The notes: generated by a model not told the origin, from the letters alone. DNA of 64,000 bases from Trebonia sp963737285 (GCA_963737285.1 CAVTRT010000003.1:4340001-4404000), one strand, 5' to 3'; positions 52,148 through 60,636 are shown, numbered from the stretch's first letter. Numbers and translations: made by a program.

Positions 52148-53260
52148 ATGCAACTCCGGGGCAGGAAGCAGGCCATCACCGCGGGGGGCGCCGTTGTCGC
52201 GGTCGCACTGCTCGCCGCGTGCTCTTCGGGCTCGTCCTCATCTTCATCCACTCCCTCGTCCGCGACCACGACTGGCGGCGCGTCCAGTTCGCCGGCCGCG
52301 GCCACGGCCAGCGGCACGATCAACGCCGCCGGCTCGACGTTCCAGACCAACTTCCAGCAGGCCGCCATCACGGCGTTCAAGTCCGTGGACTCGGGCGTGA
52401 CCGTCAACTACGACTCTGTCGGCTCGGGCACCGGCCGCACGGACCTGTACGGCAACACGGTCCTGATCGCCGGCTCGGACTCGCCCGTCCCGTCCTCTGA
52501 GCAGGCGAACCTCAAGGGCCGGGCCATCTTGTACTTCCCGGTCCAGATCGGCCCGATCGCGATCGCCTACAACCTGACTGGCGTCACCGGCCTGAAGCTG
52601 GACGCGTCCGTCCTCTCGCAGATCTTCCAGGGCCAGATCACGACCTGGAACAACTCCGCGATCGCCGCGCTCAACCCGGGCGTGACCCTCCCCAGCGAGA
52701 AGATCACCCTCGCCGTCCGCTCGGACTCCTCGGGCACGACGGCGAACTTCTCCCAGTACCTCGTGGACGCCGCGGGCAGCGCCTGGAAGCTCGGCACCGC
52801 CTCGACGATCAAGTGGCCGTCCACCGCCCGCGCCGGCGACGGCGGCAGCGGCGTGGCCCAGATCGTCAAGTCCACCCCGGGCGCGATCGGCTACGTTGAC
52901 TTCTCCACCGCCACCGCCTCTGGCCTGACCGCCGCGACCATCAAGAACTCGGCCGGCGACTACGTGGCACCATCGAGCGCGTCGGCGGCCGCGGCCGCCA
53001 CGCACGACACCCCGGCGTCCAACCTGACCTTCCTCACGGCCGACGAGCCGGGCGCGACGTCGTACCCGATCACCTACCAGTCGTGGGACATCGTGTACAA
53101 GAACCAGCCGAACGCGAACGACGTGGCGCTGATCAAGGCCTACCTCGGCTTCCTGCTCAGCTCGCAGGGCCAGGCGCTGCTCACCCCGCTGAACCTCGCG
53201 CCGCTGCCTGCGAGCATCGACTCCGCGGCCGTCGCCCAGCTTAACCAGATCACCTCCTGA
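52148..53260 (+). CDS. pstS: phosphate ABC transporter substrate-binding lipoprotein PstS
   Basis: 370 residues with GAGGAG 11 nt before the ATG. The signal peptide ends in a lipobox (LLAACSSG, Cys about 24), followed by a serine/threonine/alanine-rich linker. The binding fold is clear: INAAGSTFQTNFQQAAITAF, YDSVGSGTGRTDL (phosphate loop), SGTTANFSQYL and GDGGSGVAQIVK. It captures phosphate outside the membrane for PstCAB. Confidence 0.95.
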   Translation: MQLRGRKQAITAGGAVVAVALLAACSSGSSSSSSTPSSATTTGGASSSPAAATASGTINAAGSTFQTNFQQAAITAFKSVDSGVTVNYDSVGSGTGRTDLYGNTVLIAGSDSPVPSSEQANLKGRAILYFPVQIGPIAIAYNLTGVTGLKLDASVLSQIFQGQITTWNNSAIAALNPGVTLPSEKITLAVRSDSSGTTANFSQYLVDAAGSAWKLGTASTIKWPSTARAGDGGSGVAQIVKSTPGAIGYVDFSTATASGLTAATIKNSAGDYVAPSSASAAAAATHDTPASNLTFLTADEPGATSYPITYQSWDIVYKNQPNANDVALIKAYLGFLLSSQGQALLTPLNLAPLPASIDSAAVAQLNQITS

Positions 53261-53264
53261 GCAA

Positions 53265-54250
53265 ATGAGCACCACGGTTCAGGCGGGTCCGGCCTCCTCG
53301 GCCTGGCCGCCCACCCGCTGGCGCACCGGCGGCCGCTTGGCGACCGCGGCTTCGCGCTCCTGGCGCTGATCGCCGGACTGCTAGTCCTGGTGATCCTGGT
53401 GCTGATCGCCGTCTCGACGGCCCAGCAGTCCACGAGTTGGTTCACCTCGGCCGGCTTCAAGGGGTTCTTCTCCGCCGACTGGGATCAGTCAACCAACAGC
53501 TTCGGCCCGATGGCCTTCGTCTACGGCACGGTCATCTCCTCGGTGATCGCGATCATCATCGCGGTCCCCATCAGCCTTGGCATCTCGCTCCTGCTGACTG
53601 AAGTCCTCCCGCGCAGGTTCGCGCAGCCCATCGTGTACGTCGTCGACCTGCTGGCCGTGGTGCCGTCGGTGGTGTGGGGCCTGTGGGGAGTCCTGGTGCT
53701 CGTCCCGTGGCTGCAGAAGATCTACACGGACATCTCGTCCGGGGTGAACGGCATCCCGGTGCTGGACTCGCTGTTCGGCGGGCCGAACGTCAGCGGCGCG
53801 TCGTTCTTCACCGCCGGCATCATCTTGGCGATCATGATCACGCCGATCATCACCTCGCTGTCACGCGAGGTGATCGCGACCGTGCCCACGATCGACAAGG
53901 AGGGCGCCTACGCGCTCGGCGCCACCCGCTGGGAGATGATCCGCGGCGCCGTGTGGCCGCACAGCCAGGGCGGCGTGGTCGGCGCGGTCCTGGTGGGCCT
54001 GGGCCGGGCGATGGGCGAGACGATCGCGGCGGCACTGGTGATCGGCGCCTCGGCGCAGGTCACGCCGCACCTGTTCTACACCGGCTACTCGATGCCGGCC
54101 GTCATCGCGCTGCAGTTCGGTGAGGCCTCCGGCGAGTTCCGCTCCGCCCTGATCGGCATCGGCCTGCTGCTGTTCGCGATCACGCTCATCATCAACCTGT
54201 TCGCGCGCGCGATCGTGCAGCGCTCCGCGCGGAAGATGAGGGGGGCCTGA
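53265..54250 (+). pseudogene. pstC: phosphate ABC transporter permease PstC, frameshifted
   Basis: The ATG frame (MSTTVQAGPASSAWPPTRWR) stops after about 35 residues. The permease proper is in another frame: GDRGFALLALIAGLLVLVIL, LGISLLLTEVLPRRFA, the EAA-type loop (ATRWEMIRGAVWPHSQGG) and helices to ARKMRGA. Adding one C near 53335-53340 joins them as TGGRLGDRGF and gives about 328 residues, the normal size. The stop overlaps the pstA ATG by one base. PstC forms half of the membrane channel. Confidence 0.85.
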
Positions 54251-55152
54251 TGGCAACCGCTACCGTGACCGCCGGGCAGCAACCCGTACCGGACCTGCGC
54301 GAGCCTGGCTGGCGGCGAGCCAAGAACCAGATCATGACGTCCCTGATGGTGGCGGCGCTCATCGTGATCTTGGTGCCGCTCGTCCTGGTGCTGTACCTGG
54401 TGATCGACAAGGGCGCCCACGCCATCAGCTGGCAGTTCCTGACCAGCGCCACGATCCCGCCGAACGTCATGCCGCTCGGCTTCGGCGGCATGGGCGCGGC
54501 GATCGTCGGGACGCTGGAGATCACCGGCTTCGCCGCGCTCATCGCCATCCCACTGGGCGTGCTCGGCGCGATCTACATCAACGAGTACGGGGGCAAGGGC
54601 CTGCTCGCCACGGTCATCGCGTTCATGGCGGACGTCATGACCGGCGTGCCGTCGATCGTGATGGGCCTGTTCATCTACACGATCTGGGTGCTGAACTTCG
54701 GGGCCTCGGGACTGGCCGGCTCCTTCGCGCTGGCCTGCCTGATGCTGCCGATCGTCATCCGCTCAAGCTATGAGATGCTCCGCCTGGTGCCCGATAGCCT
54801 CCGCCAAGGCAGCTACGCCCTCGGCGCCACCAAGTCGCGGGTGACGCTGACCGTGGTCATCCCGGCCGCGATCGGCGGGATCGTCAGCGGCGCCCTGCTC
54901 GCTGTCGCCCGCGCGGCGGGCGAGACGGCACCGGTGCTGTTCACCATCCTCACGGTGGAGTCCACGAACACGAACCTGTTCAGCGGCGCGAACACGACGC
55001 TGGCCGCGCAGATCTTCGCGAACGCGACATCACCATACGTCGGTGCCGAGGCCCGGGCATGGGGTGCGGCCCTCACCCTGATTGTCATAGCCTTCGTTTT
55101 GATGATCGCTGCCCGAATCGTCACCGCCCGCTTCACCCGACACTCCCGGTAG
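54250..55152 (+). CDS. pstA: phosphate ABC transporter permease PstA
   Basis: 300 residues with six hydrophobic segments (LMVAALIVILVPLVLVLYLV; VGTLEITGFAALIAIPLGV; MLPIVIRSSYEMLRLVPDS; and others). ALGATKSRVTLTVVIPAAI near residue 195 is the coupling loop that contacts PstB. Start overlaps the pstC stop. No frame disturbance. Confidence 0.95.
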   Translation: MATATVTAGQQPVPDLREPGWRRAKNQIMTSLMVAALIVILVPLVLVLYLVIDKGAHAISWQFLTSATIPPNVMPLGFGGMGAAIVGTLEITGFAALIAIPLGVLGAIYINEYGGKGLLATVIAFMADVMTGVPSIVMGLFIYTIWVLNFGASGLAGSFALACLMLPIVIRSSYEMLRLVPDSLRQGSYALGATKSRVTLTVVIPAAIGGIVSGALLAVARAAGETAPVLFTILTVESTNTNLFSGANTTLAAQIFANATSPYVGAEARAWGAALTLIVIAFVLMIAARIVTARFTRHSR

Positions 55153-55159
55153 GAACGTC

Positions 55160-56036
55160 ATGGAACGCCCTGATAACGAGGTCATCGCCAAGCTGGCGGT
55201 CCCCGAGACTTCGACCAAGGTGGAGTCCGAGCCGCAGGCGGGAACCGCCGTCTTCGACGTGCGGAACGTCTCCATCTACTACGGCGCGTTCCGCGCCGTC
55301 ACCGACGTGTCGCTGACCATCCACGAGCACGAGATCACTGCCTTCATCGGCCCCTCCGGGTGCGGCAAGACCACGGTGCTGCGCTCGCTGAACCGGATGA
55401 ACGACCTGATCCCTGGCGCGCGGGTGGAAGGAAAGATCCGCTACCGGGGAGCCGGCCTTTACGACGCTCAGGCCTCCCCCACGGCTGTCCGGCGACGCAT
55501 CGGCATGGTCTTCCAGAAGGCAAACCCCTTCCCGAAGTCCATCTACGACAACATCGCCTACGGCCCGCGCATCAACGGCATCCGCGGCAAGGCCAGGCTC
55601 GATGAGATCGTCGAGCGCTCGCTGCGCCAGGCGGCCCTGTGGGACGAGGTCAAGGACCGGCTGAACAAGTCCGCCCTGGGCCTGTCAGGCGGCCAGGCAC
55701 AGCGGCTGTGCATAGCCAGGACGCTGGCCGTTGAGCCGGACGTCGTGCTCATGGACGAGCGCCTGCTCCGCCCTCGACCCGATCGCCACGGGCCGGATCG
55801 AGGACCTGATGCAGGAGATCAAGTCCAAGTACACGATCGTCATCGTCACGCACAACATGCAGCAGGCGACCCGGGTCAGTGACCGGACCGCCTTCTTCTC
55901 GGTCTTGCGCAGCGAGAAGCCGGGAGCCAGCGACACCCGCACCGGCGTCCTCGTCGAGTACGACCGCACGGCGAACATCTTCGAGAACCCCAAGGACGAG
56001 CGCACCCAGGCATACGTCACCGGCCGGATCGGCTAA
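55160..56036 (+). pseudogene. pstB: phosphate ABC transporter ATPase PstB, frameshifted
   Basis: Walker A GPSGCGKTT (about 67), LSGGQ signature, QKANPFPKSIYDNIAYG, and the start of Walker B (DVVLMDE) are in the first frame. One extra base in 55760-55763 (GAG-CGCC-TGC, where GAG-CCC-TGC is expected for the conserved Glu-Pro-Cys) shifts the frame; the rest (ALDPIATGRIEDL, the H-loop VTHNMQQATRVS) is in the next frame. With one base removed, 291 residues result, normal for PstB. An apparent frame stop at 55882 truncates the product as read. Confidence 0.85.
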
Positions 56037-56059
56037 TAGACCCCAAGCCGAACGCAGCG

Positions 56060-56088
56060 GGGCCGGCCTGTCACCCACAGGCCGGCCC
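56060..56088. terminator. hairpin between convergent pstB and phoU
   Basis: GGGCCGGCCTGT and ACAGGCCGGCCC form a perfect 12-bp stem with a five-base loop, 24 bp after the pstB stop. Confidence 0.8.
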
Positions 56089-56134
56089 TTGCCACGTCCC
56101 CCATCCGTCGCCGGACGCTATCGGCTAGTTTCTG

Positions 56135-56773
56135 TCACCGGGCGGGGCCCGCGAGGTAGATCACCCGGCGGGCGAGGTTCACCGCGTGCGCGCCGAGGCG
56201 CTCATAGCAGCGCGCCACCAGCGTGAACTCCATCGTCGCGCGGGCTGACATGCCACCGGCGGCCAGTTCGGCGAACAGCCGGGCGTGCAGGTCGTCCAGC
56301 TCCTTGTCCTGCTCCGCGAGTATCCCGGCCACCGCCGGGTCCCGCTGGTACCAGCAGTCTGACGCCTTGCCCCACATCTGCGTGACAAGGTCACCCATCC
56401 GCACCAGGATCTGCTGGCCGCTCGGCGACAGGTCCGCCGGCTTGGCTCTTGGCGCGCTAGCCGCTATCTGCACGATGAGGTCGTGGGTGCGCTCAAGCTC
56501 GGGCGTGATCCGCAGCACCGACAGCAAGAAGCGCAGGTCCGAGGCGACCGGTGCCTGCAGCAGGATCTCCCGCTGCACCAGTTCCTCGACCTGCCGGTAG
56601 AGCAGGTCGATCTCGCGGTCGCGCTCCATCAAGACGGCGCAGACGTCACCGTCCCCGTTAAGCAGGGCCTGCCGCGCCTGACTGAGGCCCTCTTCGACCA
56701 TCGCGAGCAGCTGGATGACATCAGCCTCGATGGCCTCTAGCTCCCGCTCGAACTCCCGCCTTGGCTCCGTCAC
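56135..56773 (-). CDS. phoU: phosphate signalling regulator PhoU
   Basis: 212 residues made of two three-helix PhoU repeats. FERELEAIEADVIQLLAMVEEGLS begins the first, ILVRMGDLVTQMWGKASDCW and GMSARATMEFTLVARCYERLGAHAVNLARRVIYL the second, with ERLGAHAVNLA typical of the metal/phosphate-binding surface. PhoU modulates the Pst transporter and PhoR/PhoP signalling. It is convergent with pstSCAB rather than cotranscribed with it, and no phoR/phoP genes are in the window. Confidence 0.9.
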   Translation of the reverse strand: MTEPRREFERELEAIEADVIQLLAMVEEGLSQARQALLNGDGDVCAVLMERDREIDLLYRQVEELVQREILLQAPVASDLRFLLSVLRITPELERTHDLIVQIAASAPRAKPADLSPSGQQILVRMGDLVTQMWGKASDCWYQRDPAVAGILAEQDKELDDLHARLFAELAAGGMSARATMEFTLVARCYERLGAHAVNLARRVIYLAGPAR

Positions 56774-56785
56774 GGGATAAGAGTA

Positions 56786-56820
56786 CGGCGGGCGCCGGTG
56801 GAGACCACCGGCGCCCGCCG
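56786..56820. terminator. 16-bp perfect hairpin upstream of phoU, after DUF1416 gene
   Basis: CGGCGGGCGCCGGTGG and CCACCGGCGCCCGCCG pair fully around a 3-nt loop. It lies 20 bp after the DUF1416 stop and 13 bp before the phoU ATG (- strand), so it ends the sulfur operon. Confidence 0.9.
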
Positions 56821-56840
56821 CATACGGGACTTTGCGGTCG

Positions 56841-57155
56841 TTAGACGGCGACCTCGACCTTGGTCACCGAGCCGATCGCCGCCGGGACGACGCGCTCCTC
56901 GCGCACCCCGCCCGGGGCGAGGACGACCAGCGTCCAGTCGCCGGGCGCGGCGAAGAAGCGGAAGCCGCCGTCCTCGCCAAGGGGCACCTCAGCGACGAAC
57001 TCGTCGCCAGTGCCGCGCAGCCGGGCATAGCCCGTGCTGGCCGGCACGCCACCCACGGTGACGTGGCCCTCGACGATGGCCTCCTTGCCCGCGGCGTCCG
57101 CCGTGACGGTGATCCCGCCGGCCGGTGCTCCGCAGCCGCTCAGATCGCTGCTCAA
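56841..57155 (-). CDS. DUF1416 protein
   Basis: 104 residues from a TTG overlapping the sulfurtransferase stop by 4 nt. The sequence is a beta-sandwich (VEGHVTVGGVPASTGYARLR, FRFFAAPGDWTLVVLAPGG) with one cysteine near residue 8 (SGCGAPAGG). DUF1416 genes follow sulfurtransferase genes in many actinomycetes; the function is unknown, but conserved linkage argues for a sulfur-related role. Confidence 0.75.
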   Translation of the reverse strand: MSSDLSGCGAPAGGITVTADAAGKEAIVEGHVTVGGVPASTGYARLRGTGDEFVAEVPLGEDGGFRFFAAPGDWTLVVLAPGGVREERVVPAAIGSVTKVEVAV

Positions 57156-57991
57156 CGTGCCTCTCCCAACTCGATCGGCACGCCAACCAGCGAGCCGTAC
57201 TCTGTCCAAGAACCGTCGTAGTTCTTGACGTTCGCCTGCCCGAGGATCTCGTGCAGGACGAACCACGTGTGCGCGGAGCGCTCGCCGATACGGCAGTAGG
57301 CGATCGTGTCCTTGCCGAAGTCGACGCCAGCCTCCCGGTACAGCTCCTTGAGCTCGTCGTCGGACTTGAACGTACCGTCCTCGTTCGCGGCCTTCGACCA
57401 CGGGATGCTGCGGGCGGTCGGGACGTGCCCGGCACGCTGCGCCTGCTCCTGCGGCAGGTGGGCCGGGGCGAGCAGCCGGCCGGTGAACTCGTCGGGCGAC
57501 CGGACGTCGACCAGGTTCTTGGCGCCGATGGAGGCGATGACCTCGTCGCGCAGCGCGCGAATAGCGGAGTCCTGATCGGAGGCGGTGTAGGTGGTGGCGG
57601 GGCGGGACGGCACCTCGGTGGCCAGCTCGCGGGAGTCCAGCTCCCACTTCTTGCGGCCGCCGTCGAGCAGCAGCACGTTGTCGTGCCCGTACAGCTTGAA
57701 GTACCAGTACGCGTAGGAGGCGAACCAGTTGTTGTTGCCGCCGTACAGCACCACGGTGTCATCGTTGGAGATGCCGCGCTCGGACAGTAGTGCCTCGAAG
57801 CCGGCCTTGTCCACGAAGTCGCGGCGGACCGGGTCTTGCAGGTCCTTCTTCCAGTCAATCTTGATCGCTGACGGGATGTGGCCCTTGTCGTACGCGCTGG
57901 TGTCCTCGTCAACCTCGACGATGACCACGCCCGGCTCGCCGATCTTGGACTCGACCCAGTCAGCCCCGACTAGGACGTCTGAGCGGCTCAT
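57152..57991 (-). CDS. sseA: thiosulfate/mercaptopyruvate sulfurtransferase (rhodanese)
   Basis: 279 residues, two rhodanese domains. DEDTSAYDKGHIPSAIKIDW starts the first; the second has NLVDVRSPDEFTG and the active cysteine loop CRIGERSAH (about 234-242). The CRIGERS loop is of the CysA/thiosulfate type. It lies in an operon of thioredoxin-like, DUF4395, sulfurtransferase and DUF1416 genes, preceded by a cysteine-containing leader peptide. Confidence 0.9.
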   Translation of the reverse strand: MSRSDVLVGADWVESKIGEPGVVIVEVDEDTSAYDKGHIPSAIKIDWKKDLQDPVRRDFVDKAGFEALLSERGISNDDTVVLYGGNNNWFASYAYWYFKLYGHDNVLLLDGGRKKWELDSRELATEVPSRPATTYTASDQDSAIRALRDEVIASIGAKNLVDVRSPDEFTGRLLAPAHLPQEQAQRAGHVPTARSIPWSKAANEDGTFKSDDELKELYREAGVDFGKDTIAYCRIGERSAHTWFVLHEILGQANVKNYDGSWTEYGSLVGVPIELGEAR

Positions 57992-58023
57992 GGTTGGAAA
58001 CCCTCCTTGGGGTACGACCGACG

Positions 58024-58437
58024 TCAGGCGGCCGGCCTGATTCGTTGAATGAGAAGGTACATCTGGCAGCCCAGGCAGAGGTCGAACGCCGCGTTCAGGA
58101 ACGCGGCAGCCAGCGTCAGCGCGGCGAAGACGGTCCCGACAGCAGGCGATACGGCCAGGTAGCCGATCGTCCCGATAGCCGCCATCACCATGCCGATCCC
58201 CTGAGCGAACCTGGGCGGCGCCTCGGCCTCAAACTCGACCGGCGGGCGGAGCCGCGGCCGGACCAGGACCTTGTAGACGATTCCGTAAGGCGCGTAGCGC
58301 AGGCCAGCTAGCGCCCCGATGGCGAACACCACCGTCTGGGCGAGCAGCAGCCAGCCGCTGCCCGTGACGACCGCGATCGCGACCACGCCTGTCGTGATGG
58401 CCGCGCCAAAGCGCGAACCTCGCGGATCGATTTTCAT
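58024..58437 (-). CDS. DUF4395 membrane protein
   Basis: 137 residues. Hydrophobic segments AAITTGVVAIAVVTGSGWLLLAQTVVFAIGAL, GMVMAAIGTIGYLAVSPAVGTVFAALTLAAAFLNAAF and a C-terminal CLGCQMYLLI. DUF4395 genes sit between thioredoxin-like and sulfurtransferase genes in actinomycetes. CLGC may be a redox or metal site. Function unknown; a sulfur or thiol-related membrane role is inferred. Confidence 0.8.
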   Translation of the reverse strand: MKIDPRGSRFGAAITTGVVAIAVVTGSGWLLLAQTVVFAIGALAGLRYAPYGIVYKVLVRPRLRPPVEFEAEAPPRFAQGIGMVMAAIGTIGYLAVSPAVGTVFAALTLAAAFLNAAFDLCLGCQMYLLIQRIRPAA

Positions 58438-58488
58438 GGTGCTCCCAAGCTGCAGGTGAGGTAAATCTCATGCTCGGCCTGCCCGCAG

Positions 58489-58506
58489 GGAGAGACGCCA
58501 CTCTCC
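58489..58506 (-). promoter_or_regulatory. hairpin following the leader peptide
   Basis: GGAGAG and CTCTCC pair around a 6-nt loop starting 2 nt after the leader stop. It could block or permit expression of the DUF4395 gene, depending on the ribosome position on the leader. Confidence 0.4.
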
Positions 58507-58507
58507 G

Positions 58508-58588
58508 TCAGTGACGGGGCAGGGCCGGCCGCATACAGATCGCGGTCGCCACCCGGCAAAAATCGACAGCACGTCGCTTGGTGAGCAT
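58508..58588 (-). CDS. cysteine-containing leader peptide upstream of sulfur genes
   Basis: 26 residues, starting MLTKRRAVDFCRVATAIC. The core R-x-VD-hydrophobic-CRVATA-x-C matches the class of actinobacterial leader peptides found upstream of sulfur-assimilation and transport genes, where cysteine codons are translated before the structural genes. Two TGC/TGT codons lie 7 residues apart. It is followed by a hairpin and 71 bp later by DUF4395. It suggests cysteine-responsive attenuation. The alternative is a chance ORF, but the match to the known motif is strong. Confidence 0.7.
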   Translation of the reverse strand: MLTKRRAVDFCRVATAICMRPALPRH

Positions 58589-58640
58589 CTGCGCTGTTAG
58601 GGACTGCACAAACCAGATGCTATTAGCCGCTGGCCCCGCT

Positions 58641-58685
58641 GTCACTATCGGGTCTGTCACTATCGGGTCTGTCACTATCAGGCCC
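58641..58685. repeat. 15-bp direct repeat, three copies upstream of the leader peptide
   Basis: GTCACTATCGGGTCT is repeated at 58641, 58656 and, diverged, at 58671. It covers the 3' end of the thioredoxin-like gene and the spacer before the leader peptide. It may be a protein-binding array or simply a tandem expansion. Confidence 0.8.
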
Positions 58686-59107
58686 CCGCCCCTGCGGCGC
58701 CGGGATCGAGGACGCCGCCGACCGCGGCCAGGACGTCGGACTTGCGCGGCTGGCCACTGGCCCTGCTGGCGATCGAGCCGTCCGGGCCGAGCACGAGGAC
58801 CGTGGGGGTGGCATAGACGTTCAGCCGCCTGGCCAGGTCGAGCCGCGCGGCGGCATCCACCTCCACCAGCGTGACCCCCTGGTTCTCGGCGGCCACCTGG
58901 CCGAGCAGGCGCCTGGTGGGCGGGCAGTTGGCGCAGAACTCGGTGGAAAACTGCACCAGAGTCGCCCGCTGGCCCAGCGGGGCACCCAGATCTTCGGCCG
59001 TCAGTACAAGGGCCGAGCCTCCTGAACTTGCCCTGGCGCCGGCGCAGCGTCACGCCAACACCCGCGGCAGCCACGAGCACCGCGACAAGGACGATCAACC
59101 CACCCAT
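58678..59107 (-). pseudogene. thioredoxin-like protein, frameshifted
   Basis: The 5' frame gives MGGLIVLVAVLVAAAGVGVT, a membrane helix, and RRRQG; the 3' frame gives ALVLTAEDLGAPLGQRATLVQ, then VQFSTEFCANCPPTRRLLGQ with the active-site-like CANC (thioredoxin CxxC) and TPTVLVLGPDG with the cis-proline. One base removed near 59025-59035, at a GGG or CCC run, gives 142 residues with both halves. It heads the sulfur operon, followed by the leader peptide. A disulfide reductase or sulfur carrier role is likely. Confidence 0.75.
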
Positions 59108-59188
59108 CACGTTCCCCTCAGCGTGCGGTTCGCCGCGCCTATTCCCGCCAGTATTCCCTAGTGCTCCCTCAGTTACCCGGCGTGTAGA

Positions 59189-60001
59189 TCACGCTGGCGT
59201 AACGGTAATGTGCTGGCCGCTGGCGAGGGTGATCACGAAGGCCGAGACATTGGACGCGGGCACCGAGGCGGACGCCGGGTACCAGACGGTGCCCTCCGCG
59301 GCGTCGGTTTCCCAGCCTCCCACCTGGACGCGGGTACCGTCGCTCTCGACCACCCACATCTGGCAGCGGACGTGCACCGGGATTCCGGTTACCAGCGCGT
59401 CCATCTGGATGCCCCAGCCCATGGACTGGTAGGCGACGGTGGCGGTGGCCTGGCCACTGCCGCCATGGACGGTGACCCACGGACCGTTAGGCTGCCCGTT
59501 CGGATGCTGGGCCGAGTTCGCCGCAGGGGCAGCGGGCGCGGCCAGCTTCGTGCCGCCGAAGAAGGCAGCGCCGATCAGGATGACGGCAGCCGCTGCGCCT
59601 GCCCAGGCCAGCCGTTGCCGCCTGCGGCGGGCGGCCGACAGATCGTGGACTTCTGCGAGCTTCGGGAGCGGGTCCGCTCCGGGATACCGGTGGCCGGCGA
59701 ACACGTCACCGCCGGAGAACACGTCACCGGAAAAGTCGTCACCGGACAGCAGGCCGTCGGGGAAGTCGTCGCCGGACAGCAGGCCGTCGGCAGACAGCCC
59801 CTCGGCGAGGGCGATCGCGTCGGCGGCGGGGACCAGGGAAAGCAGTCGGGGCAGGCCGGCGAACTCGGCCAGCTCGGCCCGGCATGCTTGGCAGGTGGCC
59901 AGGTGGGCATCCACGAGCGTGCGCTCGGCCGGGTCGATGGCGCCCAGCACGTAGACACCGAGGGCGACGCGTGCCTCCCGGCAGTCCCAGGTACCAGTCA
60001 T
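59189..60001 (-). CDS. zinc-finger anti-sigma factor
   Basis: 270 residues. The N-terminal zf-HC2 anti-sigma domain has the H-x3-C-x2-C motif (HLATCQACRAEL, about 33-44) and ALGVYVLGAIDPAERT. A tandem-repeat linker (DGLLSGDDFPDGLLSGDDF) leads to one membrane helix (LAWAGAAAAVILIGAAFFGG, about 140-158) and an extracytoplasmic beta-rich domain with DUF-type GWGIQMDALVTGIPV, MWVVESDGTRVQVGGW. The ATG overlaps the sigma factor stop by 4 nt, the typical pair. It holds the sigma factor at the membrane until released. Confidence 0.85.
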   Translation of the reverse strand: MTGTWDCREARVALGVYVLGAIDPAERTLVDAHLATCQACRAELAEFAGLPRLLSLVPAADAIALAEGLSADGLLSGDDFPDGLLSGDDFSGDVFSGGDVFAGHRYPGADPLPKLAEVHDLSAARRRRQRLAWAGAAAAVILIGAAFFGGTKLAAPAAPAANSAQHPNGQPNGPWVTVHGGSGQATATVAYQSMGWGIQMDALVTGIPVHVRCQMWVVESDGTRVQVGGWETDAAEGTVWYPASASVPASNVSAFVITLASGQHITVTPA

Positions 60002-60636
60002 GAATCCAGCCCCCGTTCCGCGAGGGCCAGCTTCAGCGCCTTCAGCGCGTAGTAGGTCCTCGACTTCACGGTTCCCGCGGGTATCCCGAGGGTAGCGGCC
60101 GCCTCGGCGACCGAGCAGCCCCGGTAATAGGTCTCGATGATCACCTTACGGTGATCGGGACGCAGCGACGCGAGGGCCTCGGCCACGGCCCAGGACTCCA
60201 GGGTGCGGTCGGCATCGTCGCCGACGGGCAGCGTCTCAAGCGCCGCCTGCCCTACCTCGGGCGGCCGTGACTGCCGCGCCCGGTAGGCGTCCACGGCCAG
60301 GTTGCGGGCGACGGCGAAGAGCCACGGCCGCGGCTGCCGGTCGGCCAGCGCCTCCGGGTGCCGCCATGCCCGCACGATCGTCTCTTGCACGAGGTCCTCC
60401 GCCCGCTGCCTGTCTCCGCCGGTCAGATGCAGGGCGTACCGGAGCAGGGCGCCGCCATGCTCGGCGTACAGCCTCCTGATAAACGCCTCATCGGCTACGC
60501 GCCTGTGGCTGCCCGATGTAGCCGTTCTCGCATCCGGCACACCAGGTAGAACGGAGCGGGCCGCCTGGCGGTTCACCTCTTCAGGGGGATTCTCGGTCAC
60601 TGCTCGCTGACCACCATGCCTCGCCGACCGCAGCAC
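59998..60636 (-). CDS. ECF sigma factor (SigL/SigK-like)
   Basis: 212 residues. Region 2: ALLRYALHLTGGDRQRAEDLVQETIVRAWRHPEAL, region 4: LASLRPDHRKVIIETYYRGCSVAEAAATLGIPAGTVKSRTYYALKAL. Upstream of its membrane anti-sigma. The N-terminal 35 residues are poorly conserved, so a later start is possible. Target promoters are unknown. Confidence 0.88.
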   Translation of the reverse strand: MLRSARHGGQRAVTENPPEEVNRQAARSVLPGVPDARTATSGSHRRVADEAFIRRLYAEHGGALLRYALHLTGGDRQRAEDLVQETIVRAWRHPEALADRQPRPWLFAVARNLAVDAYRARQSRPPEVGQAALETLPVGDDADRTLESWAVAEALASLRPDHRKVIIETYYRGCSVAEAAATLGIPAGTVKSRTYYALKALKLALAERGLDS

